Assembly: GCF_016798325.1 (NCBI RefSeq)
Contig: NZ_JAERVO010000003.1
Location: forward strand, 62,001 to 126,000
Direction: 5' to 3'
Length of the DNA stretch: 64,000 nucleotides
Source of the DNA: Marinobacter mangrovi
GTDB taxonomy: Bacteria; Pseudomonadota; Gammaproteobacteria; Pseudomonadales; Oleiphilaceae
The stretch's first letter is position 1; each line of letters opens with the position of its first letter. Of this stretch, positions 1 to 9,219 are shown piece by piece. Under the pieces are notes generated by a model. The model worked only from the letters and a program-made list of their open reading frames with translations. It was not told the origin of the DNA and did not search any database. Made by a program: the position numbers and the translations under genes.

Positions 1-1643
1 GGATCGTGGAAAGCCAAAGGCGTCATCCGGCCCACCACCTCGGCCGCGCTGTAGCCCAGCAGGTGTTCCGCCCCGCGGTTGAACAGCGCGATCCTGCCGT
101 CGGGACGGGCAACGATAATCGCCACGTCTTCCGCCGATGCAAAAATGCCCGAGAGGTAGGCATTCGCTTCACGCAGTTCCAGTTCGGTCTGTTTGACGTG
201 GCTGATGTCGGAGTGTGTGCCGATCATCCGCGCGGGACGATCCGGCCCATGCCACTCAATGACTTTGCCGCGATCTAGGATCCACTTGTAGGTGCCGTCC
301 TTGCAACGGAGTCGGTGCATGCTCTCGTAATAATCCGTGAGGCCCTTGAAGTGCGCATCTAAAGCCTTCTGACACGGGCCCAGATCCTCAGGGTGAACTC
401 GGCCGGACCACTCGCTGAGGGTCTGGCCGATTTCGTCCGGCGTGTAGCCCAGCATGGTTTTCCAGCCCTCGGAGAAATACACCTCGTTCTCGGGCATGCG
501 CCAGTCCCAGACGCCATCGCCGGACCCGTCGAGGGCGAACTGCCAGCGCGCTTCTGATTCGGACAGTGCTTGCAGGGCCTGCTGCAGTTCCTGGGTACGC
601 CGCGTGACATTGGCCTCCGCCCGGGCCCGGCCCAGCAGGGCCATCGCCAGGTAGCCCGCGCAAAGCAGGGTAGCGCCCAGTCCGGTGATGACCACCAGCA
701 GTGCGGTCGGGCGGGGCTGCCACTGCGCCGGGTCGGTCGGTTCCGCCCGGATCAAGACCGATCCGTCTGCCAGATTGATATCGCGGGAAAAGGTCAGCCC
801 CGGGTCGTGGTGATGATCCTCACTATGATCGAGCGTCACGGCCGGACTGTTCGAAGCGAACTCCTCAAAGCCCAGAGCGATGTCGGGTGAATCACTGTGC
901 GCCGAGGACACCCATTGGGCCAGCGCGCTGAGGCGCAGCCCCAGCCCGATAAATCCCCGCAGGTTTCCGTAGTGACGATCGGTCACATCCTTGACGGTGC
1001 CCTCGTTAAACACCGGAGCAAAGACGACGATGCCGGACTCGTCATCCGGGTCGTCAAGCGTGCGGATGCCGCCAATCATCACCGCTTTGCCAGTGGTCAT
1101 GGCCTGTTCGAAGGCGTGGACCCGCGACGGCAAGTAGCTGACATCCATCCCCACCAGATTGGCGCCGGGGACGTTGGTCTTCTGGTAGGTGATGGGGAAA
1201 TGGCGGCGAATGTCGCCGGAGCTCAGGTCCTCCACCGATTCCGGCAGGCGCAACCGGAACTGATGGTGGTAGTAATAGGCCATTCGCTCGCGATACAGCG
1301 CCATCTGGCTGGCCGGCACGTTCTCGGTCCAGCTGACGGTCATCTCGATGCGATCGGACAGGCGGGTCAGCGTTTCAAACTCGTGGCGGGTGAGTTCCGA
1401 CTCCAGGGTGATGAACCGGCGCATCGCGTCCAGCTCGCGCAGCTGGCCCTGGATCAGTTCTTCCACAAGCAGGATGCGTGAGCGGGCCTCCTGCTCGAAA
1501 CTGGATTGCACGATCTGGCGTTCGGCCTCTGCCGCCCGCTGGGCCAGAATCATTGTCAGCGCCGCCCCCAGTGCAAGCACCAGCAGGACAGGCCATCCCT
1601 GGACCAGAGCGCGTCTTAAAGCAGGGCGCGAATCGGTGGTCAA
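1..1643 (-). CDS. CHASE-PAS-PAS sensor protein, C-terminus outside window
   Basis: Reading leftward from a TTG at 1643, one uninterrupted frame reaches the window edge (547 codons). The first in-frame stop upstream is only seven codons before the TTG, and a GGAAG lies just ahead of it, so TTG is the likely start. The order is an N-terminal membrane segment (about residues 10-30), a periplasmic CHASE domain (about 75-210, with the typical FPITYQ and TGKAV stretches), a second membrane segment (about 295-320), a PAS_3 domain (about 350-470, DGVWDWRM and HPEDL) and the start of a second PAS (about 485 on). CHASE proteins sense small extracellular ligands and pass the signal to kinase, GGDEF or EAL output. 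The output domain is off the window, so it could be a histidine kinase or a cyclic-di-GMP enzyme. Confidence 0.85.
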   Translation of the reverse strand, partial: MTTDSRPALRRALVQGWPVLLVLALGAALTMILAQRAAEAERQIVQSSFEQEARSRILLVEELIQGQLRELDAMRRFITLESELTRHEFETLTRLSDRIEMTVSWTENVPASQMALYRERMAYYYHHQFRLRLPESVEDLSSGDIRRHFPITYQKTNVPGANLVGMDVSYLPSRVHAFEQAMTTGKAVMIGGIRTLDDPDDESGIVVFAPVFNEGTVKDVTDRHYGNLRGFIGLGLRLSALAQWVSSAHSDSPDIALGFEEFASNSPAVTLDHSEDHHHDPGLTFSRDINLADGSVLIRAEPTDPAQWQPRPTALLVVITGLGATLLCAGYLAMALLGRARAEANVTRRTQELQQALQALSESEARWQFALDGSGDGVWDWRMPENEVYFSEGWKTMLGYTPDEIGQTLSEWSGRVHPEDLGPCQKALDAHFKGLTDYYESMHRLRCKDGTYKWILDRGKVIEWHGPDRPARMIGTHSDISHVKQTELELREANAYLSGIFASAEDVAIIVARPDGRIALFNRGAEHLLGYSAAEVVGRMTPLAFHD

Positions 1644-1772
1644 ATCAGTCTTCCGGGGAGTTCAAACTCACGTCAAGAGAATAGCATAGGCAATCGCTAC
1701 GTAGACCTTGCCTGACAAGAGTTCACAATCTATATTGGCTCCCTGCAAGGCCCCCGTCCCGGGGCACGGCAA

Positions 1773-1846
1773 GCGGGTGTAGCTCAATGGTAGAGCAGAG
1801 GCTTCCCAAGCCTACGACGAGGGTTCGATTCCCTTCACCCGCTCCA
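1773..1846 (+). tRNA. tRNA-Gly (anticodon CCC)
   Basis: The 74-base stretch starts GCGGGTG and ends CACCCGC plus TCCA, so the acceptor arms pair and CCA is encoded. The D arm reads GCTCAATGGTAGAGC, the anticodon loop TTCCCAA gives anticodon CCC, and the T arm has GGTTCGATTCC. The layout closely matches gammaproteobacterial tRNA-Gly(CCC). The outermost anticodon-stem pair looks like a G-A mismatch. The convergent desaturase gene ends inside this tRNA on the other strand. Confidence 0.95.
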
Positions 1847-2753
1847 TCTCTTCTCCCAATCGATGCCGCCCCAGCGTCTCCGCCAGCTCCGGTGGCCCCA
1901 ACAGCACCAGACCCCGTTCTTTCAGCGTCAGCCCCGGCGCTACCAGGTCCCGGAACATGTCCCGCCACTCGTGGAAATTGAGCTTCACCGGATTGTGGGT
2001 ACGGATCTGGCGCGGGATGCCGTAATCCGGCTTTTCCACCGCGTCCTCTTCCACGAAGGTGCCGAACAGACGATCCCAGATGATCAGGATGCCGCCGTAG
2101 TTCTTGTCGATATAGCGCGGGTTGCGACCGTGATGGGCCCGGTGGTGGGAGGGCGTATTGAGCACCCACTCCAGCGGCCCCAGCTTGCCGATGGCCTGGG
2201 TGTGGATAAAAAACTGGTAAGCGAGGCTGATGGCGACGGCGAAGATGACCGTCTCCGGCGGAAAGCCGATGAACACGATCGGAAGCCAGAACAGCCACAT
2301 GCCGGTGATCGGGTAAGTCACGCTCTGACGGAAGGCGGTGGAGAGATTGAGCTTCTCCGAAGAATGATGCACCACGTGGGAGCACCAGAACCAGCGGATG
2401 CGGTGATGGGCCCGGTGGAACCAGTAGTAGACAAAGTCCTGCACCAGGAACAGCAACGCCACCGACCAGCCGGTGAAGGGAATATCGAACAGGCGCACGT
2501 CGAACAGGGCGTTGTAGACCACGATGGTCAACAGCGCCGCAATCACATCGCTGGCCTGGTAGAGCCCGGCCAGGGTCATGTTGCTCAGGGTATCGGCCCA
2601 GGTGTAGGTGGCTGACGGATAGGCCGCGCAGTGGTGGCGCAGATGCAGCCACTCACCCGCCATGGCGAGGAAGAAGGCCGGCGCCAGGGCCAGGGTGACC
2701 AAATGGGGATCGAAACCCAGAAGATCCGTCAGGGGGGTCGGTGACATACGCAC
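1812..2753 (-). CDS. Sterol desaturase / fatty acid hydroxylase family membrane protein
   Basis: This 313-residue integral membrane protein of the ERG3/fatty acid hydroxylase superfamily has three histidine boxes: HRAHH (near residue 133), HVVHHSSE (near 146) and HRAHHGRN (near 203). In the family these bind a di-iron centre for O2-dependent hydroxylation or desaturation of lipids. Hydrophobic segments lie near residues 18-32, 65-80, 90-108 and 155-185. The last residues, MERVKGIEPSS, are translated from the antisense strand of the tRNA-Gly gene and the stop codon lies inside that tRNA. No earlier stop exists, so the natural protein seems to carry this tail. The substrate is not known; alkylglycerol, sterol-like or ornithine-lipid substrates are all possible. 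Confidence 0.88.
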   Translation of the reverse strand: MRMSPTPLTDLLGFDPHLVTLALAPAFFLAMAGEWLHLRHHCAAYPSATYTWADTLSNMTLAGLYQASDVIAALLTIVVYNALFDVRLFDIPFTGWSVALLFLVQDFVYYWFHRAHHRIRWFWCSHVVHHSSEKLNLSTAFRQSVTYPITGMWLFWLPIVFIGFPPETVIFAVAISLAYQFFIHTQAIGKLGPLEWVLNTPSHHRAHHGRNPRYIDKNYGGILIIWDRLFGTFVEEDAVEKPDYGIPRQIRTHNPVKLNFHEWRDMFRDLVAPGLTLKERGLVLLGPPELAETLGRHRLGEEMERVKGIEPSS

Positions 2754-2841
2754 TCCAGTTTATCGTTGTACTGGATTCAGTATGTCACCGGAAGCCGTCG
2801 GGATCGGTGACCCATCCCGACGTTTTCACTGGCCGATGACG

Positions 2842-4149
2842 TCAGTGCAGTTTCAGGCGCGGCTGCATCGCCCGGCTGATGCGATCCATGAACCAGATCA
2901 CGCCGGTGCGCAGCAGGCCATGCAGCGCCACCTGGTGCATGCGGTAGAGGGACAGGTAGAACAATCGCGCCACCTTGCCTTCCACGTACATGCTGCGGCC
3001 AGACAGGTTACCCATCAGGTTGCCGACGGTGGTGTAGCGGCTGAAGTTGATCAGCGAGCCGTGATCGTTGTAGACGAACGGCACCGCCTCTTTGCCTTCC
3101 AGACGGTTGACCAGCGACTTGTACAGCGTCGCCGCCTGCTGGTGCGCCGACTGGGCGCGCGGCGGCACCGGGCGGTCCGAATCCGGCTGCGGGCAGGCCG
3201 CGCAATCGCCGAGGGCGAAAATGTTGTCGTCCTGGGTCGTCTGCAGCGTCTGCTTGACCAGCAACTGATTGCCCCGGCTGGTTTCCAGACCCAGCTTGGC
3301 CAGGAAGGCCGGCGCCTTGATACCGGCAGCCCAGATGGTCATTTCCGAGGGCAGTTCCGTGCCGTCCTTCATGACGATGCTGTCTTCACGCACCTCACTC
3401 ACCGGCTGGCCGGTCAGCACGGTCACGTTCTGGTACTCCAGCTCTTTCGTGGCCGCCACGGACAACCGTGCCGGCAGTGCGGGCAAAATGCGTTCGGCGG
3501 CTTCGACCACCGAGATGCTGATGTCTTCCGGGCGCAGGTAGTTCATGCCGTACACCGGCAACTCGCGGGACGCCAGTCGCAGTTCCGCCGCCAGCTCCAC
3601 ACCGGTCGCACCGGCGCCGATGATGGTGATTGGAAGCTGGCCGCTGCCGCCTTCGCCAGCGTCGTGATTCTTGCGCAGGAAGGCATTGAGCATCAGGTCG
3701 TGGAAGCGCCGGGCCTGCTCCAGGCTGTCGAGGAACAGGCAGTTGGACTGGGCGCCTGGGGTGCCGAAATCGTTGGCCGTGCTGCCGACGGCGATCACGA
3801 GGGTGTCGTAGCCGATGCGCCGCTCCGGCACCACTTCCTCACCGTCCTGATCGTGGAACGCGTCGATGACCAGTTCGCGCTTGTCCCGATCCAGGCCGGC
3901 CATGCGGCCAAGCTGGAACTCATAATGGTGCTTGCGGGCGTGGGCCCGGTAATTGATCTCGTTGGCGCTGGCATCCAGAGATCCGGAGGCCACTTCGTGC
4001 AGCAGGGGTTTCCAGACGTGCGTCAGCCCGGCGTCCACCAGCGTGATGCGGGCTTTCTGCTTTTTGCCGAGCCGGTTGCCCAGACGCGTCACGAGTTCAA
4101 GACCGCCGGCGCCACCGCCGACGACGACAATATGATGCAGTTTATCCAT
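2842..4149 (-). CDS. ndh: NADH dehydrogenase type II (NDH-2)
   Basis: This is a 435-residue single-subunit flavoprotein that oxidises NADH and reduces quinone at the inner face of the membrane without pumping protons. The N-terminal FAD-binding motif VVVGGGAGGLEL begins near residue 6. The second dinucleotide motif ITIIGAGATGVELAAEL (near 165) binds NADH. IFALGDCAA (near 310) contacts FAD. The C-terminal part (after about 380) is amphipathic and hydrophobic, as expected for membrane attachment. The ATG at 4149 is chosen because the FAD motif begins just after it; longer starts add 43 unrelated residues. The gene is divergent from the PEBP gene, and a 20-bp palindrome lies between them. Confidence 0.93.
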   Translation of the reverse strand: MDKLHHIVVVGGGAGGLELVTRLGNRLGKKQKARITLVDAGLTHVWKPLLHEVASGSLDASANEINYRAHARKHHYEFQLGRMAGLDRDKRELVIDAFHDQDGEEVVPERRIGYDTLVIAVGSTANDFGTPGAQSNCLFLDSLEQARRFHDLMLNAFLRKNHDAGEGGSGQLPITIIGAGATGVELAAELRLASRELPVYGMNYLRPEDISISVVEAAERILPALPARLSVAATKELEYQNVTVLTGQPVSEVREDSIVMKDGTELPSEMTIWAAGIKAPAFLAKLGLETSRGNQLLVKQTLQTTQDDNIFALGDCAACPQPDSDRPVPPRAQSAHQQAATLYKSLVNRLEGKEAVPFVYNDHGSLINFSRYTTVGNLMGNLSGRSMYVEGKVARLFYLSLYRMHQVALHGLLRTGVIWFMDRISRAMQPRLKLH

Positions 4150-4569
4150 TGCGGGGTTCCCGATAAGAAAAGACAGCCAACAGCTCTGACCGGACAACGG
4201 CACCGGACGGACCAGACGCTTTTGGCTGTCTTCACTCAGGGTGAGGAGGGCGTATCCTATCGAGTGGGCAGGATACACTCAATGCGACTTCCGGAGGCAG
4301 CGTGGAAACTACCTGCACCGGTCGTTCGCTCGTGATTCGTGATGCGGACCCTCAATATGTCGTTATTTTACGACATCAACAGTGACGCTCCAAGGGCCGT
4401 GGTGGACCCGCGTCATCCGTCGACACTGACAAAACCGACACTGGACACAGGGAAAAACGCCCTGTTACAACATATCTGGGAGTCTCTGGACAAGCGCTGT
4501 TGAGTTTCCGTTTTGGCCAGTGCTTGTTCAGCGGCTTCCCCCGTTCTCCAACACCAAAAGGAGCAAACC
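4150..4569. other. Divergent intergenic region between ndh and PEBP gene
   Basis: The 420 bases hold no plausible gene. They carry the upstream region of ndh (leftward) and of the PEBP gene (rightward). The clear structured element is the palindrome at 4357-4376, listed separately. The Shine-Dalgarno AAAGGAG for the rightward gene is at 4556-4562. Confidence 0.6.
4357..4376. promoter_or_regulatory. Palindromic candidate operator
   Basis: The sequence ATGTCGTTATTTTACGACAT is a perfect inverted repeat of 7-bp arms around an AT-rich 6-bp centre. It lies in the divergent promoter region of ndh and the PEBP gene. Such spacing is typical of a dimeric helix-turn-helix repressor site. I cannot assign the regulator. 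Confidence 0.4.
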
Positions 4570-5193
4570 GTGAAACTGCAAGTGAAAGGGATTACCGAAG
4601 GCCAGCCCGTCCCGGAAACCTTCGCATTCGGTGTCTACAGCGAAGAGGACCACATGAGCTTCGGCCCCAATCGCAATCCGGAACTGGTCTGGTCGGACGC
4701 GCCCGCCGGGACTCGAAGCTTCGTGGTCATGATGTACGACCCCGACGTGCCCAGCGTCGCCGACGACGTGAACCAGGAAGGTAAGACGGTCGACAAGGAT
4801 CTGCCGCGGGTCGACTTTTTCCACTGGCTGCTGGTGGATGTCCCGGCTGACACGTCGCGCATCCCCGAGGGCGCGGACAGCGACGGCGTGATTCCCAAAG
4901 GCAAGAAAGGCGGCCCGGGCCCGATCGGCATTCGCGGCATCAACACATACACCCATTTCCTGGCCGGCAACCCGGACATGGCCGGCACTTACGCCGGTTA
5001 CGACGGCCCCTGCCCGCCCTGGAACGACGAGCTGGTGCACCGCTATTACTACGAGGTCCATGCCCTGGATGTGGAAACCCTGGGCCTGAGTGGTGATTTC
5101 GAAGGCGACGCCGTCCGCGAGGCCATGCAGGGCCACGTGCTGGCCAGCGCCCGTGTCAGTGGTACCTACACCCTGAACCCGGCGTTGCGCTGA
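4570..5193 (+). CDS. YbhB/YbcL family phosphatidylethanolamine-binding-like (PEBP) protein
   Basis: This is a 207-residue cytoplasmic PEBP-fold protein. Family hallmarks are the NPELVWSDAP segment (near 37), the MMYDPDVPS anion-pocket motif (near 58), FFHWLLVDVP (near 83), and GYDGPCPPWNDELVHRYYY near residue 145. The start is a GTG at 4570, seven bases after a strong AAAGGAG; the frame upstream has no better start. Bacterial YbhB-like proteins have no firmly established role (ligand binding or kinase modulation has been suggested). The protein is somewhat longer than E. coli YbhB. A 12-bp GC hairpin follows the stop. Confidence 0.9.
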   Translation: MKLQVKGITEGQPVPETFAFGVYSEEDHMSFGPNRNPELVWSDAPAGTRSFVVMMYDPDVPSVADDVNQEGKTVDKDLPRVDFFHWLLVDVPADTSRIPEGADSDGVIPKGKKGGPGPIGIRGINTYTHFLAGNPDMAGTYAGYDGPCPPWNDELVHRYYYEVHALDVETLGLSGDFEGDAVREAMQGHVLASARVSGTYTLNPALR

Positions 5194-5200
5194 TGGCCCT

Positions 5201-5232
5201 GCGGCGATCCGGTCACAGCGCCGGATCGCCGC
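5201..5232. terminator. GC-rich hairpin after PEBP gene
   Basis: The arms GCGGCGATCCGG and CCGGATCGCCGC form a perfect 12-bp stem with an 8-base loop, eight bases after the PEBP stop and 30 bases after the end of the convergent metallophosphoesterase gene. No U-tract follows on either strand, so it may act as a 3'-end stabiliser or a weak shared terminator. Confidence 0.45.
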
Positions 5233-5261
5233 TATCCCCTCCTGAGTGAATCAAAGACACC

Positions 5262-8165
5262 CTAGTTGCCCGCCGTAAACCCGGCCGTCACCACAACGGT
5301 GCCACTCGCGGTATCCACCGCCGCCGTGATCTGGTGGCTGCCACTGAGCGTGCCGAAATCAAACGGATAGGCCGGTCGGCTGCCACCCGCGACGGTGCCC
5401 GCGAAATCCCAGGGCGCATTGTTTTCAGTCTTGATCGGTGCCCGCAGGCGTTCCGGATCGTCTAGATAGAACCGAACCCGTGAAATGCCGGTCACTTCAG
5501 GCACAAAGACATAGGCGTTGCCGGTCAGCGACTGGCCGGCCAAAGGCACGGCGCCGGTCCGGTCTGGCTGGCCGCTTACCTGGAGGTCATAGGGACTGGC
5601 CAGGTCGAAAGCCAGATTGACGGTGACCGTGACGTCGTCCTGCCCTTGGGCACTGATGTGGATCTGCCCCTGATAGCTGCCCGGTGCCAGGCCGTCCGTA
5701 TCGATCGATGCCGTCAGCGTTTGGGGCGTTGTCCCTTGTGTCGGCGTCACGGACAGCCAACCGGCGTCACTGGTGGCGGTGAAGGCCAACTGAGAGCCGT
5801 CCGTCATCACCAGGTCCAGGGAGGCCTGATCGCTGGACTCCGGCGAACGCAGCGTGACGTTGAGGTTTGAGGGGCTGACCGACAGCTGCGGCACCAGGTT
5901 GGCCACGGTGAACGCGGCTGTGGCGGTCAGGATGGCGCCGTCCTGAGTCGTTACGCTCACCGTCACCGTGTGCTGGCCGTCGGCGATCGACCTGGTATCG
6001 AACGGCATCGCCAGGTCGGACGCGTTGGTGCCGGCAAAGTCATAAGGTGCCACGTTCTCGGTTTGCCGGGGTGTGCCGGATGCATTGGGGTTGTCCAGAT
6101 AGAACCGGGCCTGCTTCACGTTGAGCTCCGGGCTCAGGAAAATATACCGATTCCCCTGCAGCGCCGCGCCTTCCAGCGCCTCAGGAATGCCGCGGTCTGG
6201 CGAGCCGGAAACCATCAGCGAATAGGCACCCGCCCCCGCCCGGACCGTGACCGGCACGACGAGGGCCAGCCCGCTGGCCTGGGTGATGGCGACATGAGCG
6301 ACCTGCGTGCCAGGATCCACCTTTTGGCCGTCCACCGTCAGCGTCAAGGTGGCCGGCGTGGTGCCGCTGGCCGGAGACACGGTCAACCAGTCTGGCGTCT
6401 GACTGACCGTAAAGTTCAGCGCCGCGCCGGTGGCGGACAAGGCCAGTGTCTGACTGTCACGGCCGTCCGCCGGCACTTCGAAACCCAGCGCCACCGGATC
6501 CGCAACATACTGGGAACCGCAGCCCGACTGGCTGTAGCGGAACTGGTCCACCAGCCGCGGTGGCTCACCGGTTCCAGTGATCCCAAGCGTGTTCACGATC
6601 AGTTCGCCACCGGCGGTGAAGTTCAATTCGGCGAAATGATGCAATGTGTTGTCGCGCACGACGGTCCAGGCGGGCGGAACGGCGGATTTCCAGGGCGAGA
6701 AGTCTTTGGAGATGTTGCTCAGCTTGCCGCCCGGACTCACTTTCAGCCAGGTTGTCCCGTCGTCGGTGTCGTAACAGCTGCGGGCGGTCGTGGTCGGGGT
6801 ATTGCTGGCCGGCACATCCACCAGTGGGTAAGTCCGCTCGAAGGACTGGTCGTGAGCCGTGACCACCACCTCAACCCCATATTCTTCGAAGATCGGCCCG
6901 AGCTGGCCGCGCAATGGCAGTGCGGAACCGTGGTTACTACCGTCCGAGAAGGGCGAGGCGTGGAAGAACGGTACCAGCCAGCGCTGGCCCCGGGCCCGGG
7001 CATCGGCCAGGTCCGCGTCGAGCCATTGCAGGGCGGCATCCGGCAGGGTGGCGTACTCATCCACACCGAAGACGGACACGAAATGGACGTCCCCCGCATC
7101 AAAGCTGTACATGCGCCGACTGTTCCAGCCGTCCGGTGTCGCAAAGTGCAGGGCCCAGTCGTCGAACCCTTCCCCCAGCAGGATTTCATGGTTGCCGTAG
7201 GTGGGCATGATCGGGGAATACTCGAACAGCGGCTGCATCTGATCGAACCAAGCGCCGATGGTGGCCTGCAGGGTGCCGTAGCGCTTGTCCGTATTGAAGT
7301 AGGCGTAGTCACCGCCGAGCAGGACCAGGGACGGCGCCAGGCTGGCCATTTCCATAATGACCTGTTCGGTGCCGGTGGTCAGTCCATCCGCCCGGCCGAT
7401 CAGCCCGGTGTCGGCAACGAACAACACGTCCAGATCGTGGGCACCGGAACCGGGCAGCGTGGTGGAACTGTAGGGACGACTCGTCACCCCCGCCGCCAGG
7501 CTGACGCGGATGTCATAGCGCTGGTCCGGCAGCAGGCCCGTCAAAGTAGCCTCCAGCAGGCTGCCCTCCAACGTGGTCTCCGTGACGGCGGCCGGAGCCG
7601 ACTGCCAGGTCGTGGTGCCGGCAGGGCGGTACTCGACCACTGGTCCGGCGGGCGGCATACGCAGCAGCCAGGACACCGTCAGGCTGGTGGCGGTGTCCCC
7701 GCGCCAGCCGGTGTGGAACTGCGGTGCGTCGTCTCCGTTTTGCGGACCGCTGCCGGCATTGGCCACATCGAAGGCGGCACTGAGTGTGGATAGGAGTTGC
7801 CCTCCCGCCCGCAACTCCGCGTCAATGGTGTGGGGGCCATTGGCCATCGTGGTGGTATCGAACGGCAGGCTGTCGTCGTTTGGCGCCGTGCCACTGAAAT
7901 CCCAGGGTGCGTGGTTTTCGACCTGGACTTCCACGCCGTCCAGCCGAAAACGCACCTGGTCCAGTCCGGCGCTCTGGTCGATGAACACATAGATCGAGCC
8001 ATCGACGGTCTGACCGGACAGGGCAACCGCCCCGCTTCGGTTCGCGGAATCCGCCACCACCAGTTGATAGGCCGAAGCCGGCGACGACGCCAGCATCAAG
8101 AGAAGAACGAGAGAAAAGACCGCAAAAGACAGGAAACAGGAACGGAACCCCAAGGATCTGACCAT
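5262..8165 (-). CDS. Secreted modular metallophosphoesterase (purple acid phosphatase-like) with repeated beta modules
   Basis: This 967-residue exported protein starts at the ATG at 8165; the sequence after it is a classic signal peptide ending SSPASA. A longer start 29 codons upstream would bury the signal. The order is a beta module (about 35-135), a fibronectin-III/purple acid phosphatase N-domain (about 150-235), a calcineurin-like phosphoesterase domain (about 245-540, with VADTGL, GGDYAYF, YGNHEILLGEG and AHDQSFER as metal-binding blocks), then BACON-like beta domains alternating with two more copies of the first module. The shared module reads roughly YVF, VRFYLDDP, NAPWDFAGT, PFD, H.I.A.V; copies are near 35-135, 640-750 and 865-967. 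It likely dephosphorylates extracellular organic phosphate. The repeats may bind surfaces or polysaccharide. Confidence 0.85.
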   Translation of the reverse strand: MVRSLGFRSCFLSFAVFSLVLLLMLASSPASAYQLVVADSANRSGAVALSGQTVDGSIYVFIDQSAGLDQVRFRLDGVEVQVENHAPWDFSGTAPNDDSLPFDTTTMANGPHTIDAELRAGGQLLSTLSAAFDVANAGSGPQNGDDAPQFHTGWRGDTATSLTVSWLLRMPPAGPVVEYRPAGTTTWQSAPAAVTETTLEGSLLEATLTGLLPDQRYDIRVSLAAGVTSRPYSSTTLPGSGAHDLDVLFVADTGLIGRADGLTTGTEQVIMEMASLAPSLVLLGGDYAYFNTDKRYGTLQATIGAWFDQMQPLFEYSPIMPTYGNHEILLGEGFDDWALHFATPDGWNSRRMYSFDAGDVHFVSVFGVDEYATLPDAALQWLDADLADARARGQRWLVPFFHASPFSDGSNHGSALPLRGQLGPIFEEYGVEVVVTAHDQSFERTYPLVDVPASNTPTTTARSCYDTDDGTTWLKVSPGGKLSNISKDFSPWKSAVPPAWTVVRDNTLHHFAELNFTAGGELIVNTLGITGTGEPPRLVDQFRYSQSGCGSQYVADPVALGFEVPADGRDSQTLALSATGAALNFTVSQTPDWLTVSPASGTTPATLTLTVDGQKVDPGTQVAHVAITQASGLALVVPVTVRAGAGAYSLMVSGSPDRGIPEALEGAALQGNRYIFLSPELNVKQARFYLDNPNASGTPRQTENVAPYDFAGTNASDLAMPFDTRSIADGQHTVTVSVTTQDGAILTATAAFTVANLVPQLSVSPSNLNVTLRSPESSDQASLDLVMTDGSQLAFTATSDAGWLSVTPTQGTTPQTLTASIDTDGLAPGSYQGQIHISAQGQDDVTVTVNLAFDLASPYDLQVSGQPDRTGAVPLAGQSLTGNAYVFVPEVTGISRVRFYLDDPERLRAPIKTENNAPWDFAGTVAGGSRPAYPFDFGTLSGSHQITAAVDTASGTVVVTAGFTAGN

Positions 8166-8365
8166 GTCGCACCCCCGGCAAGCAAAAAGCAACCTGACCA
8201 CTGACCGTGGTCCGGAAGTCGCCATGCTGCCGTGAAGGGCAGGTACGATCACAACGCCAGTTTACCGCGGCTGTCCCGGGGTGTGGGTCACCCTCTGCCG
8301 GCACAGACTCCAGCCCATGTCAGGGACGGCATACTCTCAGTATTGATCGGAAAAATCCGGTTGTC

Positions 8366-8402
8366 ATCGACTTTCCGGCAAACGGTCTGCCGGAAAGTCG
8401 AT
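8366..8402 (-). terminator. Perfect 15-bp hairpin downstream of the amino acid transporter operon
   Basis: The arms are ATCGACTTTCCGGCA and TGCCGGAAAGTCGAT, with a 7-base loop AACGGTC. The hairpin sits 10 bases after the end of the ATPase gene in its direction of transcription. The run TTTTT on that strand appears about 10 bases after the stem. It probably terminates or protects the aap transcript. Confidence 0.55.
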
Positions 8403-8412
8403 AACGGGCAGA

Positions 8413-9207
<795 letters not shown>

Positions 9208-9219
9208 GTTATCTATCCA

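Noticed and set aside
2662-4335. Long open frame on the plus strand opposite ndh
   Set aside because: It is antisense to a clear NDH-2 gene; high GC leaves long open frames opposite real genes. Its product has no recognisable motif.
5970-7793. Long open frame on the plus strand opposite the metallophosphoesterase
   Set aside because: Same cause: the minus strand carries conserved metal-binding motifs and a signal peptide, while this frame has biased, low-information composition.
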